Shown: in pieces, positions 11,758 through 22,442 of the stretch
Layout of the letters: each line of letters opens with the position of its first letter
How positions within the stretch are numbered: the stretch's first letter is position 1
Assembly: GCF_032854445.1 (NCBI RefSeq)
Contig: NC_088303.1
Location: forward strand, 25,737,501-25,801,500
Source of the DNA: Liolophura sinensis
Taxonomy: Eukaryota; Mollusca; Polyplacophora; Chitonida; Chitonidae
DNA: 64,000 nt
Direction: 5' to 3'
Notes under the pieces: model-generated
What the model was told of the DNA's origin: nothing
What the model saw: only the letters and a program-made list of their open reading frames with translations
The model's database searches: none
Position numbers and translations under genes: made by a program

Positions 11758-13660
11758 TTGTTGATTTTACAATCTGCTTCAAACCTGACAAAATATACAT
11801 CGCTGAAGAGAGAAAATCATTAGTAGTCGATCGTTTTGAGTCGATATTTATTGCCGTTTACCGGTATGCCAGACCAAATCTCCGACGGACTGATCGTCGC
11901 TTAGACCGGTTTTTACGACGACCATATGCATTGCATAGGGAACCAAAACAACGTTCCAAGTGAGACTCAACCATTCCAACCCTTGGACTAGGACATTCAC
12001 AGATATGTCATCGTTTGCCAAGAAACTAGATAAAAGTTTCACAGATACAAGATACAAGATACAAGACTGAGGCTGCAAGCCCTTTCTTAGTAAAGTTCAG
12101 TCTTGAAGTCTTTAACTACGATGGTACCCTGAATCAAGAGAGAAATTATTGGAAATAATGCATGGTTTTATTCGATGGGTATCGAATTTTGTGTCCAGAC
12201 ACTTTTTTGTCAAATCTGGATTTAACTGAATGCCAGTTTATTTCATATTTCGGTGTATGAGGGACTACGATATATTCAACGCCTCGTCATTTGTCCAAAA
12301 TGGTTAAAGACTGTAAAATTCCTTTTGACACCGTCATTATTCAACTTGAGGAAAATGATCTGTGTGAATATTCCTTTTTTTCCAGAACAGCTTACAAATA
12401 ACTTGCTGTCACTGGCTTCATATTTGATTGAAAAGATGCAGTGTTAAATACATCATTATTTAGCAGTTAATGTATCGCACTAAATGTCCCATGTGGTAAA
12501 ATGCAAAAGTCACTCATGCAAATGAACTGCAGTGCCATGCGGTCAGATATAAAACGAACATCTTTTTTGGAAACACAGAGCATTTTGGCCACATATCAGC
12601 CATATCGTGGCGCTTACGTGGGACAGTGCTGTTTACCAGAACTCGGTGTTCCATCAGACCACCTTGCAGTACATATTTACTGTACCTATATGCATGTAAA
12701 TTAGATATAGCAGGCCTAATTAACAGCGCCATGTTGCTGTAACATCTTCAAATGACGTGACTGATAAATATCAGCCAACTCTAATTTTAACTCTGAGTTG
12801 TTTTGTGATATTTATGGACATCCATATGTGCATCGAACTGCATTGACTGGATCATTTGTTACAAGCGCGCTTGGCAACTGTATGACTATTTTGTCTCAGC
12901 TTCTGCTGGACTTGATTCTAAAAGACCTGTGTGGATTTATTGCTTATTTAATTAAATTGGGTTATGCAACGTCAATAGCTTATACCTTTTTTTCTGCTAA
13001 TGTTATTTCCAGAAACTTAGCTGGTGTCTGAGACCGAGCCAGGCGTTCTTTGACAAACGTTTGTTAACAGGTATGAAGATCATAAACAGTCAAGCTGACA
13101 CTCGTCTTCGGATAACATATGAGATTCTGTGTCGATTACTGAAATCATTGAAACACACAATTGGTAACGAGTTTCAATGGGCTTTGTTACGAGCTGTGTT
13201 TTTCTCTTGCGTTTAATTTTTAAGCATTACATTTTTAAGGCCGGGAGAGATGGTCGTTAACATTGCGGCTAGCGCTATTAACCACGTTCTACAAACAGTG
13301 GCGTTGTAATTGGCGACAACGGTACTTCATCTGGCCTTTCACAGCTATATAAACAGTAAAAGCCGTAAAGCCTTTCTCTCTCACGATTCCAGTTAAAACA
13401 CGGCATACATCCTGTCCCGTTCGGACCGGTATGTCTTACCTGATGTGCCTTAGATTGAGCTGGAGTACAAACCATACATCTAAATGATTTAACTCATACA
13501 TGGCTGGTATTAGTGAATATGTTTCGGAGCACTGTGGCATGTCAAAGGCGGTAGTTAAATCGCTAGCTTCTTTCAGTCGCTTATTCGAATCCAGCTTTCC
13601 TTGTTTCGGCTGCGGCTGAAATCAGAAGGAGTTTTCGGATATTGGAGTCCAGAGAGTAGA
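11758..13660. other. Intergenic, no recognised feature
   Basis: Only short, unsupported frames on both strands. No repeat family known from the rest of the window is present. Confidence 0.4.
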
Positions 13661-13671
13661 ATCGGGCATTT

Positions 13672-13732
13672 CCATCCACCAATAAACCTGACCGTCGTTA
13701 TATACAAATAAATACATCAATAAATAAATCGG
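13672..13732 (+). repeat. Possible degenerate SINE tail
   Basis: 'ccaccaataaacctgaccgtcgt' followed by aaataaatacatcaataaataaat resembles the SINE body (ccaccataatgctggccgccgtcgt) joined to its tail with the intervening part deleted. Short and diverged. Confidence 0.4.
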
Positions 13733-13977
13733 TCACTCTGTTAGAAGCAGGTTGCTTAAAGCCAGATATGACATAAGGTGAAAACCGCAAAGAGTTTTAT
13801 CTATTTATTCACTCATTTGAGGTTTATTGCTGTACTAAAGAATATGTCAATTATATGACAATTATTGTGAAATGTTTCTGCAATAAATCTTCATCTAAAT
13901 ATTTACTTTATTTATTCGTTGCATTTGATCTGACTGGTGTACAGCCCTACTATTTGCTACAGGAATTATATTTATCT

Positions 13978-14213
13978 GATTTATCTGATTGGTGTTTTAC
14001 GCCGTACTCAAGAATATTTCACTTATACGACGGCGGCCAGCATTATGGTGGGTGGAAACCGGGCAGAGCCCACGACCATCCGCAGGCTGCTGACAGAACT
14101 TCCCATACGGCCGGAGAGGAAGCCAGCATGAGCTGGACTTGAACTCACAGCGACCGCATTGGTGAGAGGTTCTTGGGTCATTACGTTGCGCTAGCGCGCT
14201 AACCAACTGGGCG
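13978..14213 (-). repeat. SINE, nearly full length, inverted
   Basis: Well preserved minus-strand copy including tail, body, B box (gacttgaactcacagcg) and part of the head (ttacgttgcgctagcgcgctaa). It lies just outside the fucosyltransferase pseudogene. Confidence 0.92.
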
Positions 14214-14329
14214 CTGCAGGAATTACCGATAGCTGTATTTAAATAGCACTAGAGGCATGTACGTCTGTCATGACTACAAACTCATGCAATAGTTGCTCAG
14301 TAAAACATTAGAACATTGATGACGCTACA

Positions 14330-15975
14330 AACTCATGCAAGAGTTGCCCAATAAAACATTTGCAGATTTCATAAATACCACGTATAAATGCAGCAAAAAA
14401 TAAAGATATATACATACTCGCCCTTCATTGTTAAATGAAACAAAGCGGAGAATACAAAGCGTTGCTTTGTAGTCTAGGCTCAGCGTTAGACTCAGCGTCT
14501 GGTAACCTCTTACCAGACAGGTCTGGAAAATTGTGCGTATTTCTAGCATGCATTATCAGAGAGTCACTATTTAGTAGCTCCCGTCTATCCGTCGTACTCA
14601 CACAAGTAATATTGTTTCCACATTGTATGTTTGCCGGAACCCAACTGGTTTTCTCAAAAAGCCGGTCCATACTAAAATCTTTTTGGCTGATCGTGAAACA
14701 TTCGGCGAAAGTTTTCTCACCGACACACTGGTATAAAGTATATTTATACATAGTCTTTTCCTTTAAATGGTGTCTGCGAATGGCCGCCAATCACTCCCGA
14801 TAACTTTCCTGTATTTGGAGATATCTTTGGTATACTTTCTCTGGAATGTTACCGGGTTGTTCTATGAATGAATAGTCGGAGTTTTTTCTCATATGCCGCA
14901 CGAAGAGCCGTGACCTGCTTTGCATTCAACTCCACAGAAACGCAACCGCTTCCCCTTACGTACGCGATTACTTCTTCGAACTCCTTTCATGCTGTCTGTC
15001 GTGGGCGCCGCCATGTTGAATAACGTTATATTCATTAGCTAATACTTGAGTGCATATAGTTCATTTTTATTTTGGATGTTTCTCATCAATTCAGATACAG
15101 GAAGGTGCTTGATTTTTATACCACTGGAAGAGATTTAGACTCAAGGAATCTGAAAATACTTAATAAATATCTGATACTCCTCTATCAACAATTATACCCA
15201 AATTTGGGGGGAAATCACTGCGCCCATATATACACGAGCTTTGTCTCTGTACCGTAGGATCACGTAGAAAGGCGCGTGTTCTCGAATGGGACGTAGACGA
15301 GACAGCTGTAGTAGTTTTATTGCAAATGACAAAAATCTAATCTCAGGGGCTAACATTGCGGAATGTCCACATTATAGTGGTGACCAATAAATCAGTGTGC
15401 GTTAAAAAACACAAAAGAGGACTATGAATGAGCACAGCGACACAAATAACCTTCGCTTCCAGTTCTAAAGAACCGTCCAGACTATCCAACATCACTCAAC
15501 TTTTGTAAACTTAATAAGTGTCAAGTTGATCCGTGTTGAGTAGTCTAGACGGCTTCTTCAACTTGGTTCTGCAACACTGAACATCATCCAACATTGTTGA
15601 ATCGGAAATGTGCATGTGTATTTGTTGTCAACAAGTTCAGTGAAAGTAACCAATCAGCGGTCGTGTGGAAATAACGTAACCGTCATAAGGTACGTGACCT
15701 GAGCAAAATGGCGGCATCACAGGCGAAAGAGAGAAACTGGTCTGGCGATTAGACAGTTTCGTTGATACAAAGACAGGGGCAAAAGAAAATCATTGTGTCT
15801 CATGCATTGGAGAGAAGATGGAATTTACCTCCAATTTACCTCAACAGCATTCATTTTGCTGTTGAGTCAACAGAAGTTGAATGATGTTGGATAGTCTGGA
15901 CAGGGCTTTAGGGTTTCCGAGCAAGGCGTCTGGCATTGTACAGATCTAGTTTCCGAAATGGCGCTTCAATCGACG
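14330..15975 (-). pseudogene. Decayed fucosyltransferase duplicate, catalytic half deleted, two insertions
   Basis: Blocks of this region match the intact gene at 2840-4395 in the same order and strand: 3' flank (about 14335-14455), middle of the protein (14490-14880, including the FEKTSWVPANIQCG and CVSTTDRRELLNSDS stretch), N-terminal region (about 15290-15475) and start-codon region (15913-15970, 'aaggcgtctggcattgta'). The segment corresponding to about 2965-3785, which encodes the last ~250 residues with both GT10 signatures, is absent, so no active enzyme can be made. The blocks are separated by an unidentified 0.4-kb insertion (about 14885-15290) and by a small inverted-repeat element (about 15472-15912). 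Confidence 0.88.
15472..15915. mobile_element. MITE-like element inside the fucosyltransferase pseudogene
   Basis: The ends are inverted repeats of at least 30 nt: 'gtccagactatccaacatca' and further bases on the left, and the reverse complement 'tgatgttggatagtctggac' on the right. The match probably extends outward through 'ctaaag'/'ctttag'. The interior of about 400 nt has no coding capacity. Because it splits sequence that is continuous in the intact gene (4330-4350), its boundaries and its status as an insertion are directly visible. Superfamily not determined. Confidence 0.8.
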
Positions 15976-17069
15976 ATCTGTCAGGAGCATTACTGTGCTA
16001 TGATACCACCTGTGCTTGGAGAGTACTTCTCGTTTTCAAAGTGAGGGAACCACTTCGGGGTTTGACACATGTGACACAACCATGACTACCCCAGGAAAAT
16101 GTAATTCAGGCGGTTTGTTCTTCTTCAGGTATGGAAGAACTTCGAAAAAGAGAGATTTTGCGTATCCTGTTAGCGAATCAACAATGTTCTCCAAACATGC
16201 GCTCCTTCAAACAGTTTGGCTTGAAGGAAATTAAATTCTACGTTTCCTGCTGGGTAATGACAGATTTATTTATTTTCATTTTAAGGATAAATGTGAGGTC
16301 ACGGGTGAATTAATCTGATAATGAGGGTACTGATAGCTGCACGCTGTCCGGCCACATCATTCATTGTCAGCGAGGAATTCCGACATAGCCTTTGCGAATA
16401 CTATCTTTTCAACTAGGATCTCATGAGAGATTTGCCAACAGCCAGAAAGAAAGCTACATCGAAAGCAATGACGGTGATGTGTATTTAACTCTACATGTCA
16501 ATCGGATCAAGAGCCTGGACTAAAGCGCTTAACTGTAGCCGTAAATTGAGACTTAATACTGTTACGGAAGTTCCCCAAGCCGACCAGAAATGATTAAGCC
16601 TCTGATGGAGTTATCCGTATACATGTAGCTGTCTCTAAGGGTGTATAAGACACTTATTTTTTATTTCTTAATATTCAGTTTAGAATATGGCCGAACACAT
16701 AGGAGTACAAAAAAGAATTATCAGGTGTTTTCTTGGTTGGCAAAAATGGCTTTCAACGAGTTTCCCAAGGTCCCAGTGGCCAGTCCCAGAAATTTAGTAG
16801 CGAAGTCGATGACAGCTATCAAAACAACTTTGTTGGTAGTTTTGGGAGCGCTAAGCTGGTCCCGAGTTTCATGTTTGTTTATCGATGACGTCATTTCCGA
16901 ACATTCCTGAGTATTGACGGAAAATGTGCATAAAATTGAGGGGTTGTTAAAAGATTAGGGTCCAGATTTTGCTACAGGTGCTAATTATAAAAATCATAAC
17001 CTGTTTATGAAGTATATTACTTCTGTATGGTAGCCGGATAATGTCGGCATCGTTCCAGCGTTCCATCTC
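15976..17069. other. Intergenic, no recognised feature
   Basis: The short frames at 16016-16313 and 16641-16910 have no motif, splice support or similarity to other parts of the window. Confidence 0.4.
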
Positions 17070-17345
17070 CTGGGAATGGTACAAACCGATGGCTCGATGA
17101 TGCGGAGCGATGGCACGATGGCACCCTCCAATAGCTGATTGCCTAAGGGCAAAACCATTTCACCAGATATCGGTGAAAGAAAAGCAATTCACTAAGAAAA
17201 CACTCAGGAGTATAACACACGATTCGATGGTACGATGGCACGAAGCGATGACACGATGCTAGCATCGTACCATCCCTTTCTTGGCATCGTGTCATCGCTC
17301 CGTGTCACCGTGTCATCGCTTCGTACCTTCGTGCCATCGCCCTTC
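17070..17345. repeat. CGATGG-type minisatellite with an inverted half
   Basis: Short units built on gatggcacgatg / gatgacacgatg on the plus strand to about 17262 (interrupted around 17125-17220) are followed, from 17264, by the same units in reverse complement (catcgtaccatc, catcgtgtcatcgc). The two halves meet at the palindrome gatgctagcatc. The array can fold back on itself. Confidence 0.75.
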
Positions 17346-18361
17346 CATCAATGCTCACGTGACCAGGGCAGTACATTTATTTTCATTTTCCACTACTGAC
17401 ACGTCCAAAATTTTTTATACATACCCATTTGATTCGAGCGTTTATCCTTAAGCGTGTACACACAGGAAGCGGAACTATAGCCTATTTCTTTTCGCCAATC
17501 GACTATGTTCAGCTGTAAAATCATACTTGCTACCAAAATTGCTTTCAGTCAGTGACACGTAACAACACAAGCTCTACACATAGACATGTTGGAAGTCCAT
17601 ATTCTTGCACAGAAAATACAGTTAGAACAATTTCCCTAATTCATAATGTTAAACTGTATGAGCTCTTTTTCGACGCCAAGAATTCATTGCCTCGGGGGAC
17701 ACCATAATTATTCAAAAAAAACTGTGGCATGCTGGATAATGGGCGGAGTTCAGTATGTTTAACGGGTTGTGACATGAGTTGCCTGAAGCCCTATCGATTT
17801 TAATCTAACCCTGTTTCTGGCACTGCATTGTTCGCATGCTTCAGTACAATATAACCTTCATAAATGAGTGTTATTTATCTCATGTAGTATATGGTCTCAC
17901 AGCAGTATGGTTTTAGAAATGGGTATCAGGAAATTTTTTATAAGAAAAAAGCAATGCAGTTTATTCGCTTGGACAGTAGTGCATTTTGTGATACTGCATG
18001 GAGTTTGTTCTAATCGCACGTTGGTTCACCTATTTTAAAACAAATTTCTCACCGCGCCCATTGTCCAGCATGCCATTTGTTCTTGCATAGTTATGACGTC
18101 AACAGAGGGTTTTTGGTGTTGAAACCAGAATTATGGAGTTAACATTATGAATTAGAAAAATTATTCTTACTGCATTTCCCGTGCAATAATATAAACGTAC
18201 GACAAATCAATGCGTAGAGCTTGTGGCGTTATGTGTCACTAGCGAAAGGCCATTTTGGCCTTGAGTATGACTGATTTTACAGATAGCTGAATATAGGCGA
18301 CTGCAGACTAAAATAAAGAATGTAGAAATAAAATGTACGCTCCACATACATCGTGTCCATC

Positions 18362-18572
18362 GCCCGGCAATGGCACGAAGCGATGGCACGATGATGCGAA
18401 GCGATGATACGATGGCACGAAGCGATGGTACGATGTCACGAAGCGATGGTATGATGTCACGAAAAGGCGACGAGATGGCACGAAGCCATGGCAAGATTTC
18501 ACGAAGAGGTGACACGTTGGCACGAAGAAGTGACACGATGCCACGAAGAGGTTACACAGTGGCCCGAAGGGA
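18362..18572 (+). repeat. Second CGATGG-type minisatellite
   Basis: About 17-18 diverged units of roughly 12 nt on the pattern (gatggcacgaag/gatgacacgatg) in one orientation. Open frames run through it on both strands only because the unit is short and free of stop codons; I do not treat them as genes. Confidence 0.8.
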
Positions 18573-20222
18573 TGGTACTTTAAAGAAACAACAGATTAAT
18601 ACTTTTCTGTGTTGTCTGCTTTGTGTTCGTGTATAAAAGACGCCAATAAGTACATGGAGGCAGTTTGCTACATCAAGCTTGGCCTTTAGACTAATGAAAA
18701 AATCCAAGTATCTTTTTAAATAGGCTGAACGACAATATTAAAAGAAAAATGACCTAGTTCGCCGTGCATGTAAAACATGTCAAGTGTTTTCGTGGAAAAT
18801 TTCTTTTAATCGGATAAATCGGCATCACCATCATAAATTGAAAAATTTTATCGAGTAGTTACGAGACGTTTTATTCGAAACGGTACAGATCTGCTCAAAA
18901 GCTTGTGTACAGTCTAGAGGGAAAACGGTGACGTTGTCTCCCAAAACCATGTAGTGTTACCCATGTTATGTATTTTTTTGTTTATAACATTTTGTTTATA
19001 CTTAGTTATATTAAGAAATTAAAACCATACATTTCTTGTAGCCTATACTTGATCGAAAGTCGGCATTAGGCTAAATGTTTTCTACAGCTCGAAAGTCCTA
19101 AAACTTTCATCTTTCTCATCCATATGTTAAGATTGGACGGATAAGCTTATCAAAATGTTACACTTGTATATCAATAGATAACTGATATGTTTTCTAATAT
19201 TACACTTTTAAATAATATACAAAGTGCTTCTTGCTATAATAAATAAGCATATAGTGATCGAAGAAATTCATTTTGACAATTTGTTTTTAATTTATTTAGG
19301 ACCGTCCTTTAAATGCTTATTACCTACCATATTAACGATTAGCTGTTACCGTGAGGACGAAGCTGCCTATTAATGCCATTATACACTACACAGTGTAGCT
19401 TATACTTGTATAATTCATTCATCATTGTATATTGCCCAACTTGTTCAGCTGAATCTAGATAACCACCGCATTTCCTGAGCTTATCTTTTGTTTTTTCCGG
19501 GAGCCTAATATGTATATAGGCCTATAGTTGTGGCGTGCCTTGCTATTAGTTCTTTCTTTTAAAGATGACTTACATGAAGTCGAAATATTGAGATCGTCAA
19601 GATGAATTTTTACAGACTTACTTTGCTTATTTAGTTCAGTAGGATAAAACCACTTTTGCTGTTGTTGTTGTTGTTTTGCGTTCAGACAGAAAATTATTTT
19701 TCTCCTTAATTATGACTGTTTATCAACATTGTCTTTTACCGATGAAAAAAAAATTATTGGCATTTCCCTAGTAAGTGTCAGAAAATAAACGTACGAATGG
19801 CTATTATGCACACTGTGCACACTGGCCAACAGACCTCGCGAGCAAGTATTTAACGCTCTTCTGTATTGAAGGACACAATGTAGCGCTATGCCAAATGGCG
19901 GGGAACAAAATTTACTGCCTTGCACAACTTTGGTTACCACCCATAACACTTGTCAGTGTAGTTGGCATTGATGTGTCAGTGAGGTGTCTTTGGAACTTTG
20001 TTAAACTGATCCATTTTTTCGCTTGTTAGATTGATAGATTTTAAGCTTCCCAGTTTGTTGCAGACGTTGTTGTTGTTGTGAAAGCGCATACGAAGTTGTA
20101 TAGACTAGGGTTGTCCATTAGTTTGTCGATGAACCCCTTTTCAGGTGTTCATTTAAAACGCTGGTAGTTCAGTGAATCTACGTAACTCTTCTACGTGATG
20201 GCAGCCTCAGCTATAAAATTCC
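18573..20222. other. Intergenic, no recognised gene
   Basis: AT-rich unique sequence with a short (ttg)n microsatellite at about 19661-19674. Short frames only. Confidence 0.4.
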
Positions 20223-21191
20223 TAGTCCGAATACCCGACACCAAGGACCACATATATTTCGTGTTGAGGTTGTCATTGCCGTCAGAACAAAAAGTGTCTG
20301 GCCGAAAAGTGTCAGTAACCTGCAACTGCTGAAGGTGTCAGTGGGTATTCCACTTCAGAGATAAAAATGAACATTTAATACCGACCAATCACGTTAAAAC
20401 AAGCCTGATCATTTACCTAAATTATTTATCTGCGCCTCAAACAGAGTCTGACACTGAGTATGTCCATCGTTACCGGCAATGGAATTTCAAATTTGACATT
20501 CACTTCTTTCCATTGCCATATCTTGCGCCAGCTGTGATCTATTAGTAGGCATTACTGACCCTTACCGCGCATCGTCAAATGTCAGAATAAACACTTGTGG
20601 CACTTCCGGCCAATTCTGTAGGTCAGGTCGAATGTTAAGGTCATGTGATCACCTTTTCATGTTGAAAACAAAATGGCCCCCCAGTGTTAAAGCATTAGGG
20701 AAAAGGCCACTTTTTACCTCTTCCCTACCGACCAGTAAGATCTACTTATGCAAAATAACATCATGAAATCTACAGTCATTGTATGTTTAGTGATTTTTTA
20801 GTGTTTACTTCATGATCTTTTGATTGTATGGACCACACTACACTACATTTCCCAACAAAGGAAAAAAACAGTAGGAATTAAATCTAGACACCAAGAGAAG
20901 GATTTAAATATTTTGCTGTAATGCCTACTTGTAGATTCATTGGCCGGTGGTGAGTGACAGACATGGTGTTAGACTGTGTATGCGTATGCTCCAAGATAAA
21001 TTATTCAGCTATTTGATGAAGGTTGTTTTAAAATGGTTGGCTGATATTAAATGTTGTGTTTATCACTTGAAGCGCACTGACACCATTAGGGTGGCAGCCA
21101 ACTGCCACTTTTTGGCCAGAGTTGGTCCTGACGCCACTGACAACTCCCATCACGAAATATATGTTGTCCTTGGTGTCAGGTATTCAGACTA
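20223..21191. mobile_element. Long-arm hairpin element of about 1 kb
   Basis: The left arm (20223-20560) and right arm (20914-21191) are imperfect inverted repeats over nearly 300 nt. They share, outside to inside, 'gacaccaaggac', 'catatatttcgtg', 'gttgtca', 'aacatttaata' and 'taggcatta'. The centre of about 350 nt has no ORF. The outer ends read 'tagtccgaataccc' and, on the opposite strand, 'tagtctgaatacct'. The layout fits a foldback or long-TIR non-autonomous DNA transposon. Superfamily unknown. Confidence 0.75.
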
Positions 21192-21401
21192 TAAAATTCC
21201 CATCTACACCCCAAAGTATTGGTTGCAGAGGAGCTTGACGAGCTTGAAGAATTAGGATACGTAGACATTTTTGTATGAAGACTGATTTCTCTGATGTAGT
21301 GTTAGCCCTAGTCTTATATAATATGGCAGTGTTTTTTGGTTCTGACGTAACACTAGTCATACCACCATGAACCCTGCAGTCCACCAGAGTTACAAGATTA
21401 A

Positions 21402-21786
21402 TAGTTCAATTTAATTAAGCGCTGAGGTCTATTTTCAACAATTTCTGCCTCAACGTTTAATCCTTGAATTCAAAAACAAGGTAGGTCCATTCCACAAGGC
21501 ACTTTACGGAACGAAGTAGGCCCGTAAATCCACTTGAAAACAGCACCACTAGCCAAGTTCTGTTGAGCGTTGAAGAAAAAATGATGCTTTCAACCACTCA
21601 TACATGTTTAAATTCATTTCAGACTAGTTATATGCTGAAAAACTGATAAAGTGTTGACTTTTCTCCCTTCAGAAGGGCCTTGAAAAATGGACCCACCACA
21701 TTTTTGAATTCAACAATTAAATGTTGAGGCAGGTAAACATCAGAAATTGTTGAAAATAGACCTCAGCATTTAATTTAATTGAACTA
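21402..21786. mobile_element. Palindromic MITE, 385 bp
   Basis: Arms of about 120 nt: 'gctgaggtctattttcaaca' near 21420 and its reverse complement near 21770, continuing inward through 'gaattcaaaaa' and the 'gtccatt...caaggc' block. The outer ends are 'tagttcaattt' and 'aattgaacta'. No coding capacity. Confidence 0.8.
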
Positions 21787-22420
21787 CGAGATCAAATGTG
21801 TTGTAGGATAATTTACATGGTCTGCCTGAAGGAGAGTTTATCTCTAACCTTGTACTTTGTCTCTCGACAGCTGCATTGCATGGGAGGCGGACAAAAAAAA
21901 GCAAAAAAAGTCTCTGCGACATGTAAATGGTAGAAAAGTGGAAATAAAGTCAAAATGCAAGCTTTTTGGTGGGATTTTTTATAACGGTAGATCATGAAAT
22001 ACAATGTACAACTAACCGTGACATTTGTTTTGCCATCATTTCACATGGTATCTCTTTTAGCACTCTGCCCATTAAATGAGAGTTACGTATTTGAAACTAT
22101 ATGTAATCCAATCCAAAATGAGGCTATTTGGCTGTATGGGTTTCTGTTGGAGAGGCACTTACCTCATCTGAAGCACAAAGTATTACTATAGCAGTATATG
22201 GAAGGTGTTAGCAGGTGTTTTTATCGAATGGTAGATCCTGTGTTCAATCCCGAATTGAGTCACACCCAAGACTTCAATAACATCAGTAATATTGGTACTG
22301 CAGTAGCTTTCACACTCTGTAGCTGTCCATCCATCATCATGTAGAACAGGAGAACTGCAATACTGTATCTAATAGTAATAAATAAATAAATAGTTACAAG
22401 CTGTATTAATATCCTTGCAG
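21787..22420 (+). promoter_or_regulatory. 5' flank of REV1
   Basis: No gene is visible. The first coding exon of REV1 is preceded by a good acceptor (atccttgcag, ending 22420), so at least one untranslated exon and the promoter lie further upstream, in this stretch or beyond; I cannot place them. Confidence 0.35.
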
Positions 22421-22442
22421 GTGACTGACGTAGGTAACTGTC

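Noticed and set aside
14435-14803. 122-codon plus-strand frame opposite the fucosyltransferase pseudogene
   Set aside because: Shadow of the minus-strand pseudogene; the equivalent strand of the intact gene shows similar chance frames.
18207-18636. Frames of 78-109 codons on both strands
   Set aside because: Consequence of the CGATGG-type minisatellite.
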